Source of the DNA: Labyrinthula sp. Ha
Taxonomy: Eukaryota > Sar > Bigyra > Labyrinthulida > Labyrinthulaceae
DNA length: 64,000 nt
Direction of reading: 5' to 3'
Assembly: GCA_015227615.1 (NCBI GenBank)
Contig: JAALGZ010000028.1
Coordinates: 468,532-532,531 of the forward strand
Shown here in pieces: positions 48,331-58,932 of this stretch. Position 1 is the stretch's first letter; every line of letters begins with the position of its first letter. The position numbers and the translations under genes are program-made. Below the pieces are notes generated by a model. The model made no database searches. It worked only from the letters and a program-made list of their open reading frames with translations, and was not told the DNA's origin.

Positions 48331-48899
48331 AACGGAGTCCTTAAAAGTAAACTACAAAATAATGAACTCGAAACCGAAGAGATGGATTACATTCAACTCA
48401 AAAAAATACAAATAATAGTAGTAGAAAAGCTAATCTCGTCCAAAAAATGCAAAGGCTTTCATCGAAAGAGCTCTACAGCCATTCTCAAATTCATCAAACT
48501 AGAACGATAACGATGGAGCACAACTTTGATGGAAGAAAGAATAGGATTTCCAGAGAAGTCAGGAGCGTTGTAGCTACAAACAGGAACGTGTACTTGAACG
48601 AAATCTGCACACCAATTAACACAAACTTCAATAGCAACAACCCCAACAAAGCCAATTAAATAATTATAATGTTCCTGGAGAGGAAAAACATCTTTGGAAG
48701 AATAACTAAAGACGGAGAAGGCAATACCGTATCAGTAGAAAAGAGACTGGAAATATTTGCGGAACATATTCGCGAGACAAAAAAAAATACTTACCTCAAC
48801 GGCCAGAGAATATAACCGCAGAAGAGATACAACATTACCATAGACAACTCAACTTAAACTTTGAAATCAGCTCCACAATTTCATGCAACGTTCCAAGTA

Positions 48900-50711
48900 A
48901 AGAAGAAATCATCAACATCCTAAAATTAATCAAGAAGAACAAAGCCAGTGGAGATGATGGTGTAGTAAACGAAGTTCTCAAATACTCTAGCCAATTTCAA
49001 ATGCACCTAATAAGAATCAATCAAAGATTTTTCATAGAATGAAAACTTAAGGAAAATGAAGCAGCAGCATTCTGCCAAGGCAAAGTCGTATTCTTGCAAA
49101 AATGCAAAGATGTGAAAAAGAATCCTTCATCATGCAGGCCAATAAAGTTGCTCCAAGCATCTTTCAAAGTGTTAACGAAAATCATCAATAGCCTGCTAGA
49201 GAACATTGTTGAAAAAATAACCTCATATCAAGCAGGTTTTCATAAACATCGTGCAACAACCCACAAGATCAAAATGCTAAAGCGAATAATTACGAAAAAC
49301 ATAAAGGAGAATCTTGGAGTCAAGATGCTTCTTATCGACTTCAATAAAACCTTTTACTCAGTCTCACACAGCTCTATTCGTCTTTCGCGGAGACAACATG
49401 GAGTATCTAAATCATTAATAAAAAAGATTAAGTACCTCTATAGTCTAGCAAAAGTCAAAGTAGTTGATGGAGAAAAAAATTCAAAATAAGAAGAATTCTG
49501 GAAGGAGCCATGCAAGGTGATAGCTTATCACCAACTCTCTTTATCGTAGCACTGGACAGCATTATACATTGCCTAAAAAATGATACATATGAAAAAGTGA
49601 ACCTTGGAACTAAATAAGTAAAACTCATGGCTTTTGCAGATGATATAGTTGAATTTGTAAAGCACGATTCTCAAGTAATAAATATTGTTTAACAACTAGC
49701 AAAACTGGAACACATCATTGGATTGAGAATGATTACCAACAAAACGAAGATCATGTGTATGGAAAAAGTACTTAGAATATAAGATCAAAATACCTAACGC
49801 TTTGGTTGATAGACTTCTTTGGAAGTTTCATTGTGAAAGCTATGACCGCTTTTTCCAAACTGAAAGATCCTTGAACTAGCACCGGGCTTCTGAATATTGC
49901 GATGGAACAAAGAGCTGTCCAAGAACAAAAATCCTTGGAGTTTTACACGCAGAAAATGTATTTACCAGCTTACTCAGAATATTGTGCCAAATATCGAAGT
50001 GAATGGCCAAAAAATACAGGGAACAACAAACAAGAAATATCTGGGAGCAACCTTTAATACTTCGGGGCCGGATTAAAAAGCAGCCTTGGATAAGATAACG
50101 AGAGCAAAAAGTTGTTTTAACCTATTCAGCTAGCTTCTAAACTAGACCATCTTGAACAAGAAAACCAAAAAGAGAATCATCTTGTTACTAGCACTCTCAC
50201 ATCTACTATACAATTATCAGAAGTGGAAAATCACCGCCACCATCAAGAAAAGACTCAGCAAACTTTCTGAGAGTATAAAAAAGAAAATAAATAACCTGGA
50301 GAACATGAACTTCAACATGTAAAATGGAGATGTAAACGTCTGTAAACTGGCTGAACAACGGATCCAAATCTTCAGTGAACAGGAAACTATATATGCTCTA
50401 CTGGAAGCAGCACATCAAAACCCGTTCTGGAACCTGGAAGGCCACAATACCTCTGTGAAAGAATATCTCTGGAACAACCTTTTCAGCACAGCACGGTCAG
50501 AGAACATCTCAAGCAATACGATGAACCGGTCCCTCCTGACCATGAAGCTACAACTTTAACTTCACAAAACCATGAACACAGCATGGTAAACAGTGCTTTG
50601 AACCTCTCATCAACCCACTCAGAGCGTTGTGAATTACTGAAACTTTCTTCCACCACACCGCCCAGCATAAGAGCTGGATGCTCCTTCGCAACCTCAAAAA
50701 CACCTAACTGG
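48900..50711 (+). pseudogene. LINE reverse transcriptase remnant
   Basis: KKNKASGDDGVVNEVLK (about 48935-48985), SCRPIKLLQASFKVLTKIINSLL, ITSYQAGFHKHRATTHKI, KMLLIDFNKTFYSVSH (about 49325-49370), GAMQGDSLSPTLF (about 49507-49545) and the catalytic MAFADDIVEF (49628-49657) are the LINE RT motifs in order, the Asp pair intact. A C-terminal region runs to the T3 insertion and resumes at 57923. Stops and frameshifts abound. Confidence 0.7.
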
Positions 50712-50842
50712 TGATTTAAGCCGTTGCTGTTTATGTAGCTCATTGTTATTGTACGTTAGAGAGTTTTTTATATAAGCAATAAATTGATATAAAAGAGACA
50801 CAAAATTAAAAGCTTATTGAAAGACCCTTTGGACTATAAATC
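50712..50842 (+). repeat. T3 5' LTR with TATA box
   Basis: Starts TGATTTAAGCC and ends CTATAAATC. TATAAAAG at 50788-50795, conserved in the 3' LTR, is a likely TATA box. An inverted repeat ATAAA-TC-TTTAT (50836-50847) straddles the LTR/interior junction. At 131 bp it is short for a Ty3-type LTR. Confidence 0.9.
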
Positions 50843-50876
50843 TTTATTTGAACAACGTTCCCTATAACCGGAGGAC

Positions 50877-50877
<1 letters not shown>

Positions 50878-50909
<32 letters not shown>
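50878..50909. repeat. (TA)n microsatellite in the T3 leader
   Basis: About 16 TA dinucleotides between the T3 5' LTR and Gag. Confidence 0.85.
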
Positions 50910-50911
<2 letters not shown>

Positions 50912-50976
50912 AGGCAAATACAAACACGAAGAGATATACATGGTCATCGTCAAAAGCAACTAAGGACTTCGTCCTT

Positions 50977-52706
50977 GTGTCCCTGTCACTAAGAAGGAAA
51001 AGAAAATCTATAAGAGTTCACAAGAAGAAAATAATGGAGCAAGAAGACACCCAGAATCCGGAAGATAGCTTGCATTCACTCCCGAGACAAACATCAGGAC
51101 CTTCGTCCCCGACCTCTCCTAGGGACGATGCACAGTTTCAAAGATACTTTTTACAGCCGCATCCAGCCCGATTATGCTACCCCCGTTTCTACGCTCTCTG
51201 AAACCAGAAGATGTGATATCCTTCCTTCACAATTTCCATAATGCTGATACTGCGGTCAGGATTAGTGATGGACAAGCTCTGAGTTTCCGGCCGTATATTG
51301 ATGGAAGAGTGATTAGAAAACTCAAAGAAGCGAAGGGATACAGCACCTCTGCTGAAATCCTGAAGGAGCTGAACAGCATAGTGGAAGATTATGATCGTAA
51401 CAAGAAAGAGGATGCTCTTCACATCCTGGACAGCAAACTGGCGTGGGATCTAACGGAGCCTACGGAAGAAAGAAGAGTAAACGCTTACATCGACACAGTA
51501 CTGGAAATCATGAATGTGGGCGACTTAAAGAACGACAAGAAAATGGAAACCGAAGCAGTCAAGCTAGCGCTCAAGAATCTACCCAGCAAATATGAATTGG
51601 TACCTTCGGATCACGATAGGCTTAAGAGTCTGCTAGCTAATGCAAGGGCCAAGATACTATCTCCAGATGAAATTGAACTACTAGAAGCCGGAGAAAAAAA
51701 TATGAAGGGAAAACGAGGTGTTCCAGTCACTCACAAAAAGATCAACAACTTGAAGAAGCTCCTTATTTACAAAGCATCTGTGTTAAAGGATACCAAGAGT
51801 GAAGCAGAGGATCTTCATGGATTGGACAGGACCAAGAATAAAACCGTTTTAAGGGTAGCTGATGGATTAGCTCATAACACAGCTGAGCAACTTATGGCTA
51901 CTCTTGCGAACCTATTATCACCTAAAGCAACCATATCATCTACACATAGTTACGTTAACGCAGTCAGAAATACACAAGGCACGACAATCTCTGCTTCAAA
52001 CGCGTTGGATCTTAATAGCCCGCTAAAAGGTCAAGGAAATTCATCAGTTAACATCGTGTGCTACTTCTGCGGCGGTGATGGACACCGTGTAAGTGAATGT
52101 ATGACTTTGAAAAATATAAAAATGGAAAGAGCTGCGAAGGGCCTCTCCCCGGCCTATGTTCCAAGATTTAACAGAAGACAAGGAGACAGAGGATACACAA
52201 ACAATAGAAAACCCAATTTTAAATCTCCAGTCAAAGAGCGTTGCAGCCTGCCGGATATTATGATCAAGAACTTCGATGGAATGAAGGGAGCAAGGCTAAA
52301 CTCACAGAAAGCCCAGTTCAAACTGTTTTCTCCAGACATCAAGTGGATACCACTCAAAGGAGCTTTGGACTCTGGCGCTGGAATGACAGTAGGTGGGGTC
52401 AAGGCCCATGAAAACTTCTGCACAAACTTAGAAACGCTGAGAAACGATAGGCACGTTGTACTTCCCAACGGATCGCGCATCCCAGTATCGATGCAAGAAT
52501 ATGTAGAAGCTCCTGCAAAACATGGAAGAGGCAAGGTTAATACATTCAACCGATTGAGGGTGTTTCTTTTAGATTTAGACGACTGGGATTGGTTTCTTAT
52601 AGGTTTCCCGGAACTAGCTGCACTACAGGCCACCACCGATCAAGTACTCGCTCAGGTAGCCGTGATGCCTAAACCATCGTTGAGAGATTATATGAACAAC
52701 AAGTAG
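50977..52706 (+). pseudogene. gag: T3 Gag and retropepsin, one frameshift
   Basis: The N-terminus (50977-51198; MEQEDTQNPED..., Ser/Pro-rich) is in another frame than the rest; the two overlap near 51174, indicating a single frameshift. From 51174, LRSLKPEDVISFLHNF begins the capsid region, matching LRTLEPSKVASFLEEF of T1. A CCHC knuckle lies at 52059-52100 (C-x2-C-x4-H-x4-C). The retropepsin box LDSGAG is at 52365-52382, with DWFLIGFPEL near its end. TAG at 52704-52706 ends the ORF, but the same frame stays open into RT, so the codon could be a nonsense mutation or a readthrough site. Confidence 0.8.
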
Positions 52707-54239
52707 GATGCAGGCCCGAGGAGGAAGATATACCACGCTTTTCCTTGGGAGCCACCAGACAGCGATGAAACAGCGGGGATAACGATATCGAACACAAAAA
52801 AAACGATCAACTTGCTGAACGATGGCAGCTGGAATATATTTAAAGAAGTTATTCATCCACCTCTGGAAGAATATGATATAACTGAAAGTATTTTTAGCGA
52901 AAAGGCAAAGTCTATCGGAGCTTTTATAATAGAGGAAGATAATTATGAGCCTCAGAACATTTTAGCCATCCGGCCATCAAATGCAATGAAGGAGTTGGAT
53001 CGTCAAGATAAATCCGATGACGAAAAACTAAATAAACTCCAGAAACTAAGCCACTCGGAGGCGGATCCTGTTTTCATTGATTCGATAGAAAGGGATGTCA
53101 ACATACACTTAAAGAAGGAGCAGGGATTTGGTGAGAATATCGGCCTAAGAAGTGAAGAGGAAGAAAAGAAGTTTTTGGAAAAGGATGATCAATACCTACT
53201 TAAAGCTATTGATAACAGAATTCAAGAAATAACTGACCTCGAAGAAGAAAAATGTGCTCTGTTAAAAGGAATCCTGCTAAAGAATAGTAAAGCCTTTGGA
53301 CTGAAATCTTCACCGGCCAGGATGTCAAAGACGGACCCTATTATTTGTTTCCTGATGGATGGGAAGGCCGAAATAATCTCACAGCCGCGTTGGATGGGAC
53401 TTCATAAGATGGAGATCTTAAGGAATAGGCTCAAGTTAATTGTGGATCGCGAACTCATCAGGCCAACGAAAAACCCTATTTATGGCTCTCCAGGATTTTT
53501 AGTTCCTAAACCAGGCAGGCCAGGAGAGCAGAGAATAGTAGTGGATATGAAACTTCTTTACTCGCACACTAGGAAAACACCACTTATAATGCCGAACCTC
53601 GAGAAGCACGTATCTTTTACAAATGGCGCTACTGTCCTTGAATCCTTTGATATCCTTAGCGGGTTTGACTATTTGCCCGTAGCTGAAGACTCCAGGAAAT
53701 ACTTTACGATAGTCACATGTTTCGGGTGTAATGAAATGAGCGGTTTCCCACAGAGTTGAGTGAATAATCCACAGCTTTTCCAAAACAGGATCATGACGGA
53801 TATTTTGAGACCCCTGGACTTGTTTGCTAAAACGTCAAATGGAATCATTCAGTGGATAGATGACACATTACTCTTCTCAGAGAGTTTCGAAAAGTATCTC
53901 TTACTTTTGGATGCTTTCTTAAACAGGTTAATACAGCTGAATCTTAGATTAAACCTCACAAAATACAGTTTCTATAACACTGAAGCTATTTGGTGTGAGA
54001 GAAAAATAAACAGATTCGGTTGGAGGTTCAACAAAAAATATTACAATAAAATATTAAAGACGCCGAGGCCTACCTTTGCACATGAATTGGCCCAGATTTT
54101 GTACCTGTGTAACTGGTTGGGGTCAAGCATACCACGTTTAGCTGAACTTAGAGACTACTTCTCATCAATGATCCCAGCAGAAAGATCGATGAAGGAGCTC
54201 AAGAAAATGAACCTATCTCTGGAATGGAATCCTCAGTAG
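52707..54239 (+). pseudogene. pol: T3 reverse transcriptase
   Basis: Same frame as Gag-Pro. After a charged linker come RELIRPTKNPIYGSPGFLVPKPG, RIVVDMKLL, FDILSGFDYLPV, and the catalytic QWIDDTLLF with both Asp (53853-53864). TGA at 53757-53759 lies in FPQS(stop)VNNPQLFQ and TAG at 54237-54239 follows EWNPQ; each sits where Trp would suit. Apart from these codons the RT is complete. Confidence 0.8.
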
Positions 54240-55226
54240 GAACTCAGATGGGAGAAGCTATTGAAGGAGTTAAATGATGCTTCAAAAAGAAATATGGCGC
54301 AGTATTCAAAAGACATAAACCTTTGTATTTTTATAGATGCTTCTACCAACTTCTGGGCATTCATACTTACGTCTTGTGAAAATGCGAGCCCCGCTGATAA
54401 AAACTGTGAGACGACAGTAGCGGAGCAAATACACTCACCTTTGTTTTTCTTGAGCTGAAGGTTTCAATGACCCCAGTTAGGTTGGTACATTAGCGCCAAG
54501 GAACTTTACCCGCTGGTGCATGTATTTAAACGTCTTCCATATTTGATTCTCGATCAGGATAAGAGGCTAACAGTTTTCACGGATCACCAAAATTTGGTTT
54601 ATATCCTTGGCCCAGAGTGGAATCCAAAGACAGCTTATTTAGACAGACTTTATCGATGGAGTTTATTGTTCCAACAAGTGGATATGACGATACGACATAT
54701 CCCAGGAAAGAAGAATATTTTGGCCGATCTTGTTTCAAGATGGGGTAGCCCTGGATACCCCCAAGACAGGGAGCCTTTGGATTCCGGAAATGAAAACTTT
54801 TTGGGTCTAGTGGCAACTCTTTCCGAAGGATCCTTTGATGAGAAAGAACTAGACAGAGGTAGGATTAATTTTCTCAACCCTTTTTATACTCATAGTTGGG
54901 AAAAGATTAGCTATTCAGATGTGTTAAAAAATCAACAGGATGCAGGTCTAATAATTTCAGATGTACCTAAAGAAGAATTAAAATATGAAAGAGACAGATT
55001 CATCATACCAACCTCTTTGGTAATAAGGTTGGTCCTACACAATCACTTGGCGAATAATCATGCTTCAATTAAAGAAGAGGAAAGGACTCTCTCATCGTTC
55101 AAGTTCATCCTCCCCAAGCATACGATAACGTTGGAAGTTATCAAAAGGGTCAGAAATAATTGCATGCATTGCGGAGAAAAGTCAAAGTTGATCAGAAGAA
55201 GTTTAAATATAAGTCCACTTAGCTAA
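54240..55226 (+). pseudogene. pol: T3 RNase H and integrase zinc-binding domain
   Basis: Same frame. RNase H: LCIFIDASTNFWAF (about 54321-54362), then two in-frame TGA codons (54456-54458 and 54468-54470, both at likely Trp sites), WYISAKELYPLVHVF, FTDHQNLVYIL and NILADLVSRWG. The integrase HHCC finger follows: HNHLANNHAS...NNCMHCGEKSK (to about 55190). TAA at 55224-55226 interrupts just before the catalytic core. Confidence 0.8.
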
Positions 55227-56648
55227 ATTCCTAGGGAGATCATTCATGTGGATTTTCTCTATATCAATAAATTTACACATTATTTAGTGCTGACTGACAA
55301 CGCGACAAGGAAAATGTATTTAAAGCACTGTACGTCAGACACGGCGGAGGTTGTCGTCACAGCTCTTCTGGAATTTATAAGGAATTTTCAAATACTTCAT
55401 GACTTTACCTTTTATACAGACAATGGCAGTTATTTTGCAGGAAAGCTTTTAGAAGAGATCAGCAAGTTACTCAAGTTTACCAGGAGCTTCTCCGTTCAAT
55501 TCGCTCCTTGGACAAATGAAACAGCTGAAGTAAGCAACTCTAAGATAATTCTTCTAGTCAGAGTTCTGAGAAGTGAATTCAGATTATATGAAGAGGACAT
55601 CGGTAAGTTGACGGGAGTCATTATGAATGTTATTAACAATTCACCTTCCACGATAAAGGCAGGTTATAGCCCAAATGAGTTATTCATGAACACTCGGGTT
55701 CTCAGCGGTGTGGAAATGTTGTTGGATAGAGATACTATTCTAGTGCCAACGAGAGACGAAGTTAGGCAGCCTAAAGATGTCGATAATGTGATAGAGAAGT
55801 GTTTAGAAATAAGGAATTTATGGGAGTCTAAGCTGAATGAAGCTTACGATGTTACCCGACTCAGAAGAATGAAACAGAATAATAGGATGAATGATAAGCC
55901 TAAATCGAATGCACTCCAATTTATGCCTTCAGAATGGGTTTTATGCAGTAAGGCTGGTACACTTGCAGCTAGAGACAAAACTAAGCCTACTTGGATTGGA
56001 CCCTATAAGGTTGTAAAACCTGTTCATCGAAATACGTATCTTATTACAGACTTGCTGGGTAAGGATAGTATAGTCCATGCGTCAAGACTATGGCCATACG
56101 CACCGCCTCAGTTTGTGCCATCGGAACAGGTAATCAAGTTATTTCGGGTAGACAAAGCGGATCTCGAGGTTGAGAAATTATTAGATGTACAATTTGAGCA
56201 GCGCAAATGGTGGATCCTGGTTAAATGGTATGGATTTGAGGAAGCAGACAACTCCTGGGAGCCTTTAAATACTTTAGCTGAGAATATACCTGAGGTAGTG
56301 AAAGATTTTCTTGTAGAAATGAGAACCAGAAATTCAAAAAGAGCTTTAAAGAAATTCTATACGCTGACGAAGAAGAAGAGCAGATCTAACATAAATGCGT
56401 TATTTGTTGGCAACCCAAACTACCCGACTCAGTCTCCGGGATGGTTAACAATAGAGAAGCAAATTCTTAGAATTTTAATAGCAATTCACGGATGTGAAAA
56501 TTGGAGTGAAATAATGTCAGAGGACGCTTTACCTGGTAAGAATAAGCAACAACTGATCAGCCAGGCCCAGAAGATTTTGTTTCGTCAGGCCATGATCTCT
56601 TATAAAGGTATACATTTGGATATATATAGGGTCGGCAAAGCAAAATGA
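55227..56648 (+). CDS. pol: T3 integrase core, GPY module, chromodomain and SANT-like domain
   Basis: 466 open codons from 55248, continuing the upstream frame. Integrase core: Asp in HVDFLYINKF, Asp in YTDNGSYFAG, and Glu in TNETAEVSN. GPY module PTWIGPYKVVKPV at about 55987-56025. Chromodomain at about 56160-56320: DLEVEKLLDVQFEQRKWWILVKWYGFEEADNSW, with the aromatic cage-type residues. Then a SANT/Myb-like segment at about 56430-56600: GWLTIEKQILRILIAIHG, CENWSEI, ALPGKNKQQLISQAQ. It ends at TGA 56646-56648, overlapping an ATG (ATGA) as at the same boundary in T1. The start at 55248 is not a real initiation site. Confidence 0.85.
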   Translation: MPREIIHVDFLYINKFTHYLVLTDNATRKMYLKHCTSDTAEVVVTALLEFIRNFQILHDFTFYTDNGSYFAGKLLEEISKLLKFTRSFSVQFAPWTNETAEVSNSKIILLVRVLRSEFRLYEEDIGKLTGVIMNVINNSPSTIKAGYSPNELFMNTRVLSGVEMLLDRDTILVPTRDEVRQPKDVDNVIEKCLEIRNLWESKLNEAYDVTRLRRMKQNNRMNDKPKSNALQFMPSEWVLCSKAGTLAARDKTKPTWIGPYKVVKPVHRNTYLITDLLGKDSIVHASRLWPYAPPQFVPSEQVIKLFRVDKADLEVEKLLDVQFEQRKWWILVKWYGFEEADNSWEPLNTLAENIPEVVKDFLVEMRTRNSKRALKKFYTLTKKKSRSNINALFVGNPNYPTQSPGWLTIEKQILRILIAIHGCENWSEIMSEDALPGKNKQQLISQAQKILFRQAMISYKGIHLDIYRVGKAK

Positions 56649-57741
56649 TCCTTATCGGGTAATTTTATTATTAACAAGACGCCTTACTTTGATCGATGGA
56701 AGTTATTAAGATGGTGTTTCAATGCAATAAAATTTATCCTAGATGATGAGATATTGGCAAACTTAAGAATACCCTTTTTTCAGAAGGTAGAAGGATTTAT
56801 TCACTCGCGAAGTTTTGCGCAATCTCGAGACGATTAAGGAGTTCGATGATTTTTACCCCCACTTGGGATCATTTGAGGAAACACTTTCTTGGATTTGGTT
56901 TGGATACGAAGTTAATGAAGCTTTAAAAGGAGATAATGAACAAGTTATCAATTGGTTTAATAAGAACAAGAAGGATATATTGAAGCGTTTCAAAGACAAC
57001 ATACCGGATGGAACGGATCAGGTGCAGGGTATGGAGATGGATTTTGAACAATTTTGTTTCACCTTTTCTCTTAGGGACACAAGTATTTATGAGGTTGTTG
57101 CTGTGAACGAGCAAGACGTTAGGAGATCTACCTTATATTTTGTTCCCGACAAAGCCAGAGTTTTAAATGCGGATGTCCTACATCCTGACTTCAAGATGCT
57201 ATATAGAGAGTTCATGCCTGTGCTACCTACAGTTGTTATAATAGATCCCCCTTGGAGAATTGGATCAAAAGAGCCTACTCGTGGTGGCTCAATAAACTAT
57301 CACTGTTTTTCTGACAAAGACTTGTTAAAGTTGGACTTTTCGTATTTTCAAGAAAGTGGGTTTTTAATGTTGTGGATCGTCAATTCAAAGAGATATGTCG
57401 CAGAGCAAATGATCGTGAAGAATGGTTACAAAGTGTTGGATACAGTGGTTTGGGTTAAGGTCAGCAAACACAACAAGCTACAAGTTGGGCCAGGTTATTA
57501 TTTGAGGCATGTTTCAGAAATGTTCCTGTTATGTGGAAAAGGTAACTACCGATCAATAATGTCGCATGGTCAGGTGGTAAACGTTATTTTTGAGCAACGT
57601 AAAACTCACTCTAGGAAACCAGATGCTATATATGGGCTGGCTTCGAAGTTGGTACCTGAAGGACCGTATTTGGATGTCTTCGCACGATTCTCCAACGTCC
57701 GCAGCCATTGGAGTTCAATCGGGCTAGAAGTCACTCCATGA
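56645..57741 (+). pseudogene. T3 MT-A70 adenine methyltransferase with intact DPPW
   Basis: The presumed start is the ATG at 56645, overlapping the pol stop. The first 170 bases need two small frame corrections (near 56660 and 56800) to join the long ORF that is open to TGA at 57741. The region 56815-57200 is an uncharacterised helical, charged part (GSFEETLSWIWFGYEV...). The methyltransferase follows: VVIIDPPWRIG with DPPW at 57244-57255, GGSINYHCFSDKDLLKL, GFLMLWIVNS, VDTVVWVKVS, YLRHVSEMFLLCGKG, SRKPDAIYGLASKLVPEGPYLDVFARFSN and HWSSIGLEV. These match the METTL3-type MT-A70 fold in order. All catalytic-motif residues are present. No protease here, unlike the T1 equivalent. Confidence 0.8.
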
Positions 57742-57791
57742 GTTACAGGAACTCACTTTAACTAAAATGGAATCTTCCTTGAGAGGGGGAA

Positions 57792-57922
57792 TGATTTAAG
57801 CCATTGCTGTTTATGTAGCTCATTGTTATTGTACGTTAGAGAGTTTTTGATATAAGCGATAAATTGATATAAAAGAGACACAAAAGTAAAAGCTTATTGA
57901 AAGACCCTTTGGACTATAAATC
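57792..57922 (+). repeat. T3 3' LTR
   Basis: Partner of 50712-50842, with TATAAAAG at 57868-57875. It is preceded by the purine tract GAGAGGGGGAA and followed by ACTGG. Confidence 0.95.
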
Positions 57923-58025
57923 ACTGGCTTCGATTCCTCAGCACACCAAAGAAAGCATCAGGCAGCTGGAGAGAGAAAACAAAGGCAAAAAAGGAGCAGA
58001 AGAAGCTACTTCAACACCAACTTAA

Positions 58026-58932
58026 AACCTGAAACCATGAAAACCTAATTACATTTCATCTTCTTGAACCTGGATGGAGCTAAAGAACTGGAAACACTAA
58101 AATCGTCGGATCACGCAACACAAACCAAACAGCACCAAAAACCCAATAATAATCATCTGGAAGTAAGAACTGAACAGCCAAAAGATCACCATGCAAGGTA
58201 GAACTACCCCCTGGGGTTCATAATCACCCTTCTGGAACTTGGATGTAGTTAAAAACGCGTCGAGAGAGGAATAAATAGCTGGAAACGTGAACCTTGGACA
58301 GAAAATGCTGCGAATCGTCTAATTAAATGTCAGGAACCATCTAGATCGATATTTTCTTGCATCTTGGTAACGTGAACTGGAACCTTCAGGTCTTTTACAG
58401 TTGTGATTGTTGTTTTCTTTGTTTTTGGATTGGATTTTGGGAAATCAAGCACAAGAATCAAGATGTTAATGGAACAAGAGAGATTCTGTGGCTCAAGAAC
58501 ACCTATTAGTGGAATTAACGTAATTACAGTAACAGTTTTATTGTAGAGAGAGTATGGGTAAGATCATAGGCTCGTGCTGGACTCGGTTCTTGGCCTCAAT
58601 CGGCTTGCCAAAGAACTCCCTTAAAATCTAATCTAATTTACTACTAAGAAGCTTTGTACATAACTCATTTCGTTCTTTTCAAACCGATTAGGATTCTGAA
58701 ACAACCTCGTTCATTAAACCAAATTTACAATAAACTTGATTGTAAATAATTATTATCTAAAAATGTGTTTATATTCATTAATTCTTATTTTGAAAAAATA
58801 TGTTATAAAAATCAGATCGACTCTTTTTTTCAAAATATTAACATTTTCTAACGGGATTCTCATTAATTCCCGAGAAAAAACATATTTCTCGAATTTCAAA
58901 TAAAAAACCAATTTAAACAAAAAACGTAAAAA
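58026..58932. other. LINE 3' flank and upstream region of the Roco gene
   Basis: The first 500 bp are GC-richer and probably LINE 3' untranslated sequence. From about 58680 the sequence becomes AT-rich, as expected for a promoter or 5' region before the ATG at 58933. I see no discrete promoter motif. Confidence 0.4.

Larger units (their letters stand above)
50712..57922 (+). mobile_element. Ty3-type LTR retrotransposon T3 with MT-A70 methyltransferase
   Basis: Two 131-bp LTRs (50712-50842 and 57792-57922) differ at about 4 positions. ACTGG flanks both ends (50707-50711 and 57923-57927), a clean 5-bp target duplication inside a LINE. GAGAGGGGGAA (57781-57791) is the polypurine tract. Order: Gag, retropepsin, RT, RNase H, integrase, GPY, chromodomain, SANT-like domain, MT-A70 methyltransferase. 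From 51174 to 56648 everything is in one frame apart from six stop codons, four of them at or near likely Trp positions. Confidence 0.95.
47290..58025 (+). mobile_element. Degenerate non-LTR retrotransposon (LINE), split by T3
   Basis: Left part 47290-50711, right part 57923-58025, with T3 between them. Domains in order: AP-type endonuclease, reverse transcriptase, C-terminal region. Across the insertion the reading frame is restored if T3 and one copy of ACTGG are removed (ATSKTPNW joins LRFLSTPKKASGSW), ending in TGA at about 58025. Many stops and frameshifts. The 3' untranslated region probably extends some way past 58025. Confidence 0.75.

Noticed and set aside
7237-54470. Reassignment of TGA (or all stops) to tryptophan
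   Set aside because: The same elements also contain in-frame TAA and TAG and frameshifts, TGG is used freely for Trp, and the intact Roco gene has no need of recoding. Element decay explains the stops better.
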